Origin: Polytrichum commune
Lineage: Eukaryota > Streptophyta > Polytrichopsida > Polytrichales > Polytrichaceae
Length of the DNA: 64,000 nt
Direction: 5' to 3'
Assembly (NCBI GenBank): GCA_950295325.1
Contig: OX485809.1
Coordinates: 23,686,001 to 23,750,000, forward strand
Below the pieces are notes generated by a model. It saw only the letters and a list, made by a program, of their open reading frames with translations. It was not told the origin of the DNA and did no database searches. Positions 33,726 through 44,400 of the stretch are shown here, in pieces. The translations under genes and the position numbers were made by a program. Position 1 is the first letter of the stretch. Every line of letters begins with the position of its first letter.

Positions 33726-36005
33726 GTGGATACATCCATAGTTGCACAATGCACACCCTTATTAACTCATTCTCCAACTTGGTGATCTCGGAAGTCTTCA
33801 AATCGTGCTTTCATTTGGAGGTTAGTATTATCATATTCATTTTCTTGTCTTCAAAAAGTACACAAAAGTCAACAGTGGAAGTTTAGTTTTGCATGTTCGT
33901 TATGTCCTTGAACCTTTAATAATATAAATGGTCCATTAGTTTCCAGTTTCTTGAAAAAAAATTCATTGAATGCAATGATGCACCATGGTCAAAGTTACAC
34001 CCCAATGTTACTTATAATATTTCATTTTGAGAATTCGACAATACTGTCTCATGGAAATGTGGAAAGGTGGCTTGAAGTGCATTGCATATAAAATTAAAAA
34101 ATATTTTCAACACAATGGTGCCCTCAACATAATTATAGACTTTACTTTCATATTTTAAAGAGTGTTTCACATAATGAGAAGTACATATGAATGAAAGTGC
34201 AATAGTTGCATTTCAGATGTACTTTCTTATGTCATATGTATTGAATTTCGCTTCAAAATTTGAGGTTTTGTTCGTAAATTCAAAGTAGTTGAAGGCAACA
34301 TAAAGTTTTAATACATAATGTTAAATTTGCATCAATTTTATGCTCTTAAATGGAAACTTTCAAAATTAACTTTTTGGTCCACTTGCTTGGACCCATATAT
34401 TGTTCAAAAAAACAAACCCTGTGCTAGGAATGTTCAAAGGAATCAGATACATGTGTTCAATAATGAAAATGAGCAAAAAGGTGCCATCTTCAACTTACAT
34501 AAATTTGGTTCCCATCAAACTCAATTGGTCAATCACTCTTCCAAATCTCAAGGTGAACATGTCCACAAGGAACACATGAGGTTTACAATCAAAAGCGCAA
34601 TTTTTTCCCCAATATGTGGAAAAATAGATCAACAATGATCAAATTGATCTGAAATCATCAAATCACTTTTGGAAAGCCTTACACACCATAGATGCCCAAA
34701 TAACATAAATATTTGCATTTTTGGTGTCCCCAATACATGGGTAACCATAAAAAAAACCTCATTTTGGCCCCATTTACAAACAAAGCCCAATTACACACTA
34801 TGCCATAAAAACAAACTCCTTAAAACAAAATAAAAAAATAGTGAGACACAATGCCGCTATCCACCAACTAACCAATCTACTCAAATCATGCACACACAAG
34901 ACACTTCGTGCTCACTAGTGACCCTATTTCTGTGTAAATTAAAGTAGAAGCATGAAGAGCCAACTCGTAACATTATTTAGATTCATAACAATGTTTTGTG
35001 GGATTAACAATATTCCACATAATATTCTCATATATTCCCCTTATTCAAATTGGATGTGTCTGTCCCACATACCATTGTTATGGATCTCAATAATGTTATG
35101 TTGGCAACCTAATTAAAACATGTTCAAGAAAAAAAAACATCGGTTAAATACCGACTTATATTTGAGCTTGTTGACCCAACTTTGTTCAAAAGCCCCCTTA
35201 ATACAAATATGGGTTTATTGCTTGCCTTGCAGTAAGTGGGTCCTAGTTGAGGTTGTATGAGTGGTGCGATAGACTGTAGGGAGGTTATCCCTAAGGGGTA
35301 AAACGGGTGATTGTTTAGCGTCTAGTTTTTATTTATTGAGGACGAGGTACGTAAAATGGTTTTTGGTTGTTTGGTGTATGTTTTCATTGATTTTTTTTAA
35401 TCGAGGGATTGGGTATGTCCATGCTTTTGAATTCTTCAAGGTTGCTTGTGTGAATGGTCCCTCCATCTCATGTGGTTGTGACCTTGAGGGGTTTAACTTT
35501 CCATCCTTGTGTTTGGATTGCTTCAATATGAGGGTTGTATTGATCTTTTCAAGTGTCTATGGCTTGGTGAATGTATATATTATGGGTAAATGTGAATTCA
35601 ATCACATGTATGGAGAGATGGGGTGCATGGAGTAGTGCTCTAGTTTGTTAATGTGGCGCTCCTTTTATCTAGATGATGTTAGGGTTGAGTTTGCTTGAGT
35701 ATGTGCATTTCGAGATAATCCATGTACATTGGAGGATCCATGATGGGATGGTGTTGTTGTGGGTTGTGTTGTGTGTTTGCTAGCATAGCTTGAAGAAAGA
35801 TCGGAAAACGAGGAGAAAAGTCAGGGAAGTGGCATCCTTACCTTATTATGAACTTGAATGAATAAAGGTCAAATTCTTTGTTGTTAAAGAATTTTATGTT
35901 ATGTAAGGCTTTAGTTAAAACTCAATGGTTTTGACCCGGGTGCACCACATGCCCTTGTAATGTCTTGGTCATGCCAAAAAATGGTCGATTGATCTTCATT
36001 TTTTT
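33726..36005. other. No gene recognised
   Basis: AT-rich intergenic DNA. Two frames near 34318 and 35336 are open for about 100 codons, but their translations resemble no family I know and have no splice or start context. I do not call them. Confidence 0.5.
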
Positions 36006-36019
36006 AGTTGACTTTGATT

Positions 36020-36095
36020 TTGACTCGAGGTGACATGATTTGAACCTATGACCCTCTGTACCCAAAACAGATGTGCTGCCAAAATGCCCTGCCTT
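36020..36095 (-). repeat. tRNA-derived SINE-like head
   Basis: On the minus strand: TTGGCAGCACATCTG (A-box-like, plus position about 36068-36082), then about 20 bases, then GGTCATAGGTTCAAATC (B-box-like, about 36036-36052). It lies next to a G10 run at 36102-36111. There is no tRNA cloverleaf. It may be a tRNA-related retroposon relic. Confidence 0.4.
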
Positions 36096-36569
36096 GAAAT
36101 GGGGGGGGGGTTTCAAAAAGGAAAATTGCCAAATAACAAGTGGCAGAGTAATTTATAATCCATTATATCCTAACCCAACCCAATATATCGATTACATATC
36201 CTCTAATTAAGATGATGATAAACCTTACACAAGAAATTACCCTTCAGGTCGCCACCCCCCCTTAGGCAAGTGCCCTTAAATACCACAATGCACTCATCTC
36301 ACGGTATTAGCGAATGTGAGTATAACACATGGCAGATTTAAAGGAAAACAAATTATATTTTGTCACTTTGTCGCAATAGAGAGCCCTCTACAATAAACCT
36401 AAAAGGAGGAGCCCCCCCCCTCCCCAATGATACATGTTGGGAAAACGAAATCCGGCATTCGCCTATACATGTTTCCCGCACCTTGTTGTATGGGTACCTC
36501 AAAGCCCTTTGGGGGGATACCATGTCCGGTATCTTCAAGGCACTAGTGGCTAGCTAGAAACTAGTATAG

Positions 36570-36731
36570 TGTGTCACTATAGTGTCCATCCTCGAAAAGG
36601 GAGAGTAGTATTGTCCCAATGTCCCCTTGTCCAGTGGCCATCGGGCCATTGGCATTACGAACGGACACTTTATTCACGCCGGCCCCTTAAAAGGGACCGG
36701 AGTTTCTATCTATCTATCTATCTATCTATCT
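36570..36731 (+). repeat. SINE-like 3' end with TATC microsatellite tail
   Basis: The block GCCATTGGCATTACGAACGG, ACACTTTATTCACGCCGG and GACCGGAGTTTC ends in (CTAT)n at 36706-36731. A related block at about 60929-61007 (TTACGAACAAATACTC, TATTCACTCTAGCC, GACTGGAGTTG) ends in a (TTG)n array instead. A shared body with a small stem and a variable short-repeat tail is typical of SINE 3' ends. Confidence 0.45.
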
Positions 36732-36735
36732 GTTT

Positions 36736-36800
36736 CCCGCACCTGGAATCGAACTTGGGACCTTACCAACCCCTGTGCTTGTAACCACATGGCGAGTTCA
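36736..36800 (-). repeat. tRNA-like B-box segment next to the microsatellite
   Basis: On the minus strand: GTGGTTACAAGCAC (a weak A-box-like block), then GGTCCCAAGTTCGATTCCAG, which contains a good B-box (GTTCGATTCC) at about 36743-36753. The context is repetitive and no cloverleaf was found, so it is not called as a tRNA gene. Confidence 0.4.
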
Positions 36801-36839
36801 TGGCGAGTGGAAGGAAAGTTCCACCCCTGTTGGGTGGGC

Positions 36840-37300
36840 CGTAATTCCAGGAAGACTCGTGGGGGTAGATTTTCCTGCCTGGCAGGTACTGGTCCACGTA
36901 CCAGTCAGCCCACCACCTACTAACCTACCCGCCACCCTACAGACCTACCTGCCACGTCGTCATACCTACCGCCCGACCTCCTCTCCTAAGCTGGTGGTTG
37001 GCCTCAAGCTGGGCCTAGATTTTCCTGTCTGGCAGGTACCTACCCCCACGTTCCTACCTGCATACCTACCTACCATCCTGGCTCGTCTCCGAAGCTGGTG
37101 GTTGGCCTTGCGCAACCCCCTGGAAGCTTTCTTGTGCACACACAGAGAGAGCTCAGCCTGGCCATGGCTATGGCGTCCCTGAAGGCCTAGGGTTTGTGTT
37201 CGCGTGCGATCACGCGCTCCTCCTCACCCCTGCGAGGTGCCGTTGTGCACGGCAGTGTAATCTCTCTCGCCTCTCCTCAAGTTTCTTGCACGGTTTGCAA
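36840..37300 (+). promoter_or_regulatory. Likely core promoter region of the BRWD gene
   Basis: This is the most GC-rich part of the window and the first non-repetitive DNA upstream of the long leader. It contains an imperfect tandem duplication of about 150 bp (GATTTTCCTGCCTGGCAGGT at 36868 and GATTTTCCTGTCTGGCAGGT at 37018, each followed by CCTACC-rich DNA and AAGCTGGTGGTTGGCC). After it come pyrimidine-rich initiator-like sequence and an 8-codon upstream ORF. No convincing TATA box was seen. The transcription start cannot be placed from sequence; it probably lies between about 37100 and 37260. Confidence 0.45.
37164..37190 (+). CDS. Upstream ORF, 8 codons, in the BRWD leader
   Basis: ATG at 37164 reads eight codons to TAG at 37188-37190. 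It precedes the sequence AGGGTTTGTG, common in plant 5' leaders. If transcription starts upstream of it, ribosomes would meet this ORF first, which could lower translation of the main ORF. The peptide itself is probably not functional. Confidence 0.3.
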   Translation: MAMASLKA

Positions 37301-38476
37301 CGCGGAGACGCAAAGATCCGGTCGTTCGTTCGCTCGCTCGCTCGCTCGCTCTGGTCGTGAGATGAGATGAGATAAGATGAGACGAGATAGCGGGGGATTG
37401 GGGACTGAGGAGTGTAAATTGTGATGTGGCGGGAGCGAGAGTAGTGTCGCTAGTGGGTAATTTGTGGAGATGTGTGAGAATTTACGGTTTTTGACAAAGG
37501 ATCGTTGCAGAGGGAAGCATTCGTTGGAAGTTTCTGGTTAGGTTTGCAATTGGGAGGCATGCGGTTGCGGTATCGGTGGATTTCCTATCGTCTCTGTCTC
37601 TGTCGCGGCTACTGTTGATTAAGCGATCTTTATTTTGTGACGGGCTCTTTTAGGTCAAAGTTGTCGGAGAGGGTGGAGGTTGGTTGCAAGATCTGGAAGC
37701 ATCGTTGTTTGTGGAATTTGGTCGGTGGAAAGAAAGGTTCGGGCAAAGTATGTAGAAAGGTGGAGATAAATTAACCGTTTCCTGAGGTCATTGTGGAGGT
37801 GGTTCCGTGCAAGATCTATTATTGGAAATCTGCCGGTGCCGAAATTGGAAATCGAGGGGCCTGGAGGGATGGAAGTGAATCCTTGAGACGCACCTTTTTG
37901 GAATTGGCTGCGTGGATTACTTTGGCTCTTCTTAAATGGGATTAAAGTAGGACTCCATCAACAATTTTGAAGCTTTCGTCGCTAGGATTCTTAGTCAGTT
38001 ATTTTCCAGATCGCCGCCAAGTCCCGACAATTTCATTAAATTATCAGAAGTCAATTTGGACCACGACAAAAGGACATCTTTCATAATCTGGCCAGATCGA
38101 TCGATCAATCAAACAACCTATCAATCAATCCAGCAGGCTGTTGGTATTGGTATTGTGGGGTATATTTGCATTTGGTGTGGGAAATTGGGAAAAAGCAAGA
38201 AGAAGCATTCCAATACTGGTGGCAGCCACAGCAGCAGAGTGGGCAATAACAAACTGAAGACGAGCAAGTGTCTTGAAAAACACTTTCTTATGTAGGCCAT
38301 CAATGGGAATAAATGTTTGGAGACATGCATTGGGACAGCATTCTGGCTTGATACTTTCCTCAGGATGTTTGGCTCAGTTTACAGACTTGGGAAGCAAGAA
38401 GAGAAGAAGAGAGGAAAAAGGGTTTCGCCAATTGTAACAGTACTCAGAATGTATGCGTCCCTCCTCCTTCTCCCCC

Positions 38477-38479
<3 letters not shown>

Positions 38480-38520
<41 letters not shown>
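38480..38520 (+). repeat. (CT)20 microsatellite in the leader region
   Basis: An uninterrupted CT dinucleotide tract. It produces long RE-repeat reading frames on the minus strand, which are artefacts. It may serve as a GAGA-type regulatory site; this is not shown. Confidence 0.9.
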
Positions 38521-38523
<3 letters not shown>

Positions 38524-41460
38524 GCGGTGGACTATGGACTGAATGAGACATAATCGCACCCTGTTCAATTTCGGCTACCTGGATGTTCCAAAAGCTTCTT
38601 TGAGATGGATTAACACCCTTGGATTCTGACAGGCAGGGGTCTTGAAACCCGTCAAAGTGAAACAGACACCGCTGTTAGACCTTACCTTCATGAATATGTC
38701 TGATAGTTGCCTCCTCGATATATCATGCAATATGATGCGGAGGCTCCGACTCATTTTTTTTGGTCTTGGAAAGATATCGAACAGGTGCCTCGCTTTCGAA
38801 GAATAAAACTCACAACCCATAACCTGGTTTCTGCGTTCACTTCTCAGCGAGCGTTGTCGTCACCTACAGCCGTGATTATATACCTAGTGTGAACATCCTC
38901 AAGATAATCCGATTGAGAGAAATCCGTCAAAGCATCACTTCAAATATTTACTTGCACTACACTATCTTTCTGCTGGGGATACATTGGGTTTGTGTAAATA
39001 CCTCTTTTCTGAAATATTAGACTGCTGAATTATGAAGGTCTATGGCTGGGCACTTCTAATGTCAACCCTTCCTTCATCTTTCAGCTGCAAACTGATAGCA
39101 AAGAAGTTGTTTGAGGAGGGTCGTGAAAACACTTGTCAGCCGAAAATTTGTTTTCTGTCTAGTTGTGGGATTGACAGTTTCCACGCCTTTTAGTTAGACG
39201 TTCTGGTTACTTCTGCCACGTAAAGAAGTACTACTAGAAGCGGAGAGTTAGATTGTGGGTTCCAGTAGATCATCCAGAGAGTGCTACTCTAGATTCTGTG
39301 AATACAAGCTGGATTAATCAGCCTTGGTTAAGCTTCAGAACTTGTTGTGAGCTTTAGGTGTTTCTGAGCATTTTGCAGTCCTGGTGCTGTAGATCCTAGC
39401 TTTGGGCACTTTTTGTCATGGAGAGGATGTAGCTGAAGCGGTAGGAAATGCGATATTCTCCTGCAAATTCATCAGCTAAGGATTTAGAGAATTAGAAAGT
39501 CCAATATACTGTGTTGTGTTGTTGATTCTGCCAGCACTCACTGTGGTCAAGACGCACTGCCCCTCTTATTATTTTCCTTCTTTTGGGGCTCTTTTCCTCC
39601 AGCTGCCGACTCCGCTAACCTTGTTTCTGTGGGGTTCAATTGAGTTGATAATGCAATGTAGCAGCTGGATCGTAGGTCCAGTCGATCAGGGAGATGGTTT
39701 AGAAGGCTTGGGTGTCAATAACGAAATAACTGCAATATTCTTATGTTCGGAGCGGGTGTTGTGCACGAATTGCTTACTGTAGTGCGTGTGCTGCATTCAA
39801 CCTGAATTGAGAACATATCAGTACTGGCGAGTTCTGACAGCAGATCGCAACATAGTCCTCTAAAGTGGGTATTTGATCAGAATCAGTCGTGTGGACTCTT
39901 TTTGAGGATTACACCTGGTAGCCGAGTGTCACTACTCCCAGGGAAATAAAGAGGGGAGTTAAGAGAGTAAGAGGCGACTCAGAAGATTGTGTTCTCCATC
40001 TCAGTTTAGAAGAATTCTTCATTATGAGGATTATTGTACTTTGAAGTATGCAGCTTTGGCGGTTAATTCTTAAGAATGAAGGGCAGAAGTTTGGATAGAA
40101 GCTTAATTGAGTTCTATTTTGCTGAACGGAGAAGACCATTTCTTCCACTGTGATCCCTCTCTTCAATCTTCAATGCAATTTGGAGGTTCACTAGTTTGGT
40201 TGTGCAACGTTGCTTGAGGACAATCTCTCTGCTATTGGTGTCAGATTGAGTATCTTCCGATCACCTTTGCCTTTGAACACCTGTTCGACATCTGATGCTT
40301 TATAACAGTCTCGTCTCTGCTGTGTCTGAAATCTTGGCCACTGGTACGGCCTGTGAACTTTGAAGAGTGAGCTCTTTCCGACCAGTTGTAATTGGATGCC
40401 CCCTTAGATGTCAAGCAAGCATTCCTCACCTTTTACTCCCAGTTGTTCCTATTCCTGTCTTTACAAAATTATCCAGCACGCGTTTTGAGATCTCTCGAAT
40501 GTCATCTCCCCAATTGCTTTGTAGAAGTAAGCTGAAATAACTGAGGAAACTTCTCACTTTCAAATCATTGAGACAGACTTGCACTTGGTTATCGATGGTC
40601 AGCTGATTTTCTAGTTGTCCGAGTCTCTGATTTCTGTCCAAATTGAGATTAGAATTCAACCTTTGTGTTTTTTTTGGAAGGTCTGGTAGAAGGTGATATC
40701 AATTGCTATTGAAAAACTTCTGCTTGGGTTCTACTTGTGAAATAATTCGTGGTTCTCTCCCATTTCGTTTTTGCAGCTCTTTCTGGGCCTTGGTTGTGGT
40801 TCCGCATTGAGTTTTGTTTAAGATGCACTTGTCTGGCAGTTCATGCCAGGCAGTAGCGATCGAGTATGTTATTGACTATGCGCAATGTAGTGCAAAGATT
40901 TTCACTGTCGGGGTCGGTGAAGTCATTGAAAGGAAGGGTTGGAACCGTTCGCTTCCAGGCATTCTGTTGGTGGAGGTCTCTTGATCAATTTTCTTGATAA
41001 TAACCCATGATCTGTTTCCAGAAACTCCGAGGCCCTTTGTGTCTTCCTTTGTTGTTGATTTTTGTTCAAGTACTAGGGGTTTCAAAGTTTTCTTGGCTAC
41101 AAGTGTTTCTTCTCTGAAGACGAGAGCATTGTATTGGAATCTAGACTCACTACCTGGAACAGATCAGTAGTTGTGATAATTACAACTGGCATCTGACCAC
41201 ATTGAATTTCAGGGCAGAGTTTATGTCTGTGTTTCTGTACATACTGTTGAATTAATTGGGTGATCTCTCTTTCCTTTTGTAGTCATGTACTTCTAAGCTC
41301 GTAAAGGGCATGCATAAAAGCACAAGTGATTTGAACGCGATTTTGTGAGATATGGTGGGACCTTGTTTAATACAGGTGAATGAAGATTGCTAATAGTTGA
41401 AGAAAATGGTGGGCTTGTCTGTTCTGCAGGCTCACAAATTTCTGTATGTGAGATACAGAA

Positions 41461-44400
41461 ATGGCTTCCTGCAAGGGAGTCCTTGCAATGGATCCCGTGG
41501 CCACATCAGCCACAGTTCGGATGCATGGAGAGCAACCTGCCTTGGTGGATTCCACCTTGTCAGGTGGTCAACTTGCGGTTGACCTCTCCATGGAAGACAT
41601 TGACCCAGATATGGCAGAGGTGTATTTTCTTGTGATGCATTTCTTAGCTGGTGGACCATGTCAGCGGGCTTTTTTCCAGCTTTGGAATGAGCTATTGCAG
41701 CATAAGCTCCTCCCTCGACGATTTCATGCTTGGTATTCAAGAAACGGAATGCAGAGCGGTGATGAGAATGATGACGGAGTTTCTTATCCTCTCAGTTACA
41801 CAGACATTGTGGCAAGGTATGCTTAGATGATGATGTATATGTTTGATCAAACCTGCAGAAATTTTTGTATAATTTATGTAACTTGCAGGGAAGCATTTGT
41901 GGCCATATAGGGTGGTTGAGAACCAGATTGGGAACGACGAAGTTTATGTACAATAGCTGAATCACTGTAGGATGTTTTTTCATCATTGTTTAAAAGCAAA
42001 ACGGAGCTGGAGAATCCTTTACGGTTGTCTCATGGATAGTACTAGGCTGAATGTTCAATCACATGCAAAAATTGGATCCATAGAGCACATATTTATTGGT
42101 TCAAAATTTATTGTGGTCTACTTCTTGTTCAACCTTTGTGAGGTACACAGGCAGCATCATTCATTTGTTCTAATCTCTTCTATGGCTGCAGGCATCCAAA
42201 TATTGAACAAGGGCATTTGGTGAAACTTCTAAAGCAGCTTCTTATTTATAATCGGAAGTCAGTTGCAGGGCAAGAGCCCAGAAACTCGAGGATACCTACT
42301 GCAGCTGATGTTCCTACATTACTTGGCACTGGGGAATTCTCTCTTGTGGAATGTGAGCAAACCTTGTATACCATTCTTACCTCATCCGTGTGTTGGCGCT
42401 GTCGAGCTGCTTGTGATAGTGTAGATTTGAGGCCTCACATTGTTAACAGTTTATGAAAATGTTGGTACCAGGGTATAGTGCAGGCCTTTATATGTTTTGA
42501 AAAGGAGTGATTGCATAGTCATGTTTGGTCATAGATTTGTGCAACTTGTCTTGCTAACTATTAGGCTAATGCATGGTCTTGTGCAATTCAAGAATGTATG
42601 GATAGATTAGGACCTAATCTATGTTTGTGAACTTAAAGTAATATTCACATTTCATCAACAATATCTTTCTTGTTCTAGATACTGACTTTATTGTTCTAGA
42701 CACTAAAAACTTCTTGTTTATTTTGATATTGCAGCGGAGAGGAGTAAGGCACCCAAAGAGGTCTCTCGGTGGACTCAGCAACTGCGTTGGCCACATTGGC
42801 AAGCTGATCAAGTATGGTTACCAGATATGCTTTTGTTTAGAATACTGGTTGCCTTTCCATTAAGGTTGCCTTTCTTATATCTAGAAACCTAATATTACTG
42901 GGGAAGCAAGTTGAGGAAAGAAGTTTGTGTTCCTCTGTGTTTCTGTTGATTATGTCATGTCTGAGTTTCTCATGTATTTGTCTTCATTTGGGCTTATTGC
43001 CTTCTCTGTGGAAGCAGATATGAAACAAAGGAAAAATTTGGGTAGGCAATAGCAGCATTGTTGCAGAAATTGAAATGTTTGATTGTCTGATGTTGTAGAT
43101 ATTTTTGACTAGGTACATGGATTGATGTTACGAGAGCTTGGAGGAGGGTTTGCTCGTCATCATCGTGGAACTACTATCCGCACTGCTAGCTATGTAGTCA
43201 CAAAGCCGGCCATTTTGGTGGATAGGATACAAATTATCAAGAAGCTTAGAGGCCATCAGAATGCAGTTTATTGTGGTATGTATGTAGCCAAGATACCATC
43301 AACAAATTCTTTGTATTCTTCTCAACTCCCAACATCATCCCTAGTTCCAGTGTCTCTGATTTGAACTTGCCTAGGCTTACATTCATGGTCAAATGTGACA
43401 ATCCTCAAATGCTCAGTTTAGATGCTTTGTCAGTGAGTTGCATGCTGGATTATTCTGGAGAGGTGGTTCTGGAACAAATTTTCAGGTGGTGGGGTTCTTA
43501 TGTTTGGAATATTGCAGTTCTGTTGAACATTTACCTTCTCCTACTCATTTTATGTGGTCTTTCTCCTGTGCAGCAATCTTTGACAACACTGGGCAATATG
43601 TGATCACGGGCTCAGATGATCGGCTTGTAAAGATCTGGTCGACAGAAACTGGTCTTTGTTTGCGGAGCTGTCGTGGTCATGAGGTGTTTCCTTATTCTTA
43701 ACTTTGCTGTATGGAGTGAAAGTCTTATGACTATCAAAAAATATCTGATACTTCTCACTAGTATTAATTTGAAGTTGCTTGGAGGCATATATAGTTGTTG
43801 GAGCTATTATTTACCAATTTCATCTTTGAGTTTTCCAGGGAGATATCACGGACATGGCTGTGAGCAGCAGAAATTCACTTGTTGCTTCTGCCTCTAATGA
43901 TCACTCCATTCGAGTTGTAAGCCTCATTGTCTTTCCTATCTTTGTTAGTTTCGATATTCTGAGTTTGTGCAAACAGGAGTGAATATGATTGTTAATTTTT
44001 ATCATCTTAGCTTATATAGGGCTTTACCTTTCTAGTGTGGAGTTTGTGAAATTTGTCTACTTGCATTATCATCACAGAAATCATTGTGCAGAATTTGGAG
44101 GGATTGTAATTTTATCTGTAGTCACTTATTTTTATGTTTAGCTGTTTATTATAATGCCTCACTTGTGCTACCTATTTGAACATCTTTTGGTTTACAGTGG
44201 GGTTTACCAAATGGAATACCCGTCTCTGTGTTGAGGGGCCATAGTTCTGCTGTGACTGCCATAGCCTTCAGCCCTCGGCAAGGCTGTGAACACCTTCTTC
44301 TCTCGTAAGTTCCCTTAGAAGTACTGCAGTGTCTGTTAGTGAACATTGACTGTATTCTAGTAAAACAGAGGACCTGAGAATAAATCAATTTTCTGTTAAA

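Larger units (their letters stand above)
37150..41460 (+). promoter_or_regulatory. Long 5' leader region of the BRWD gene, with upstream ORF
   Basis: More than 4 kb of single-copy-looking DNA precedes the first coding exon and has no long reading frame. It includes a short upstream ORF at 37164-37190 (8 codons, MAMASLKA), (CGCT)n at 37330-37352 and GATGA-type repeats at 37361-37389. A (CT)20 tract lies at 38480-38520. A good splice acceptor (TTCTGCAG, ending at 41429) lies 31 bases before the start codon, so at least one leader intron is likely. CT/GA tracts in plant leaders are bound by BASIC PENTACYSTEINE factors; that they act here is inference. Confidence 0.5.

Noticed and set aside
34318-35635. 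Plus-strand frames of about 100 codons (34318-34638 and 35336-35635)
   Set aside because: No family resemblance, no exon context and no conserved motif; expected by chance in this length of DNA.
36775-37182. 135-codon open frame upstream of the BRWD gene
   Set aside because: Its open state comes from GC-rich tandem DNA. The peptide resembles nothing known and lies in the likely promoter.
38374-38568. Minus-strand open frame with a long RE dipeptide run
   Set aside because: It is only the translation of the (CT)20 microsatellite in the leader of the BRWD gene.
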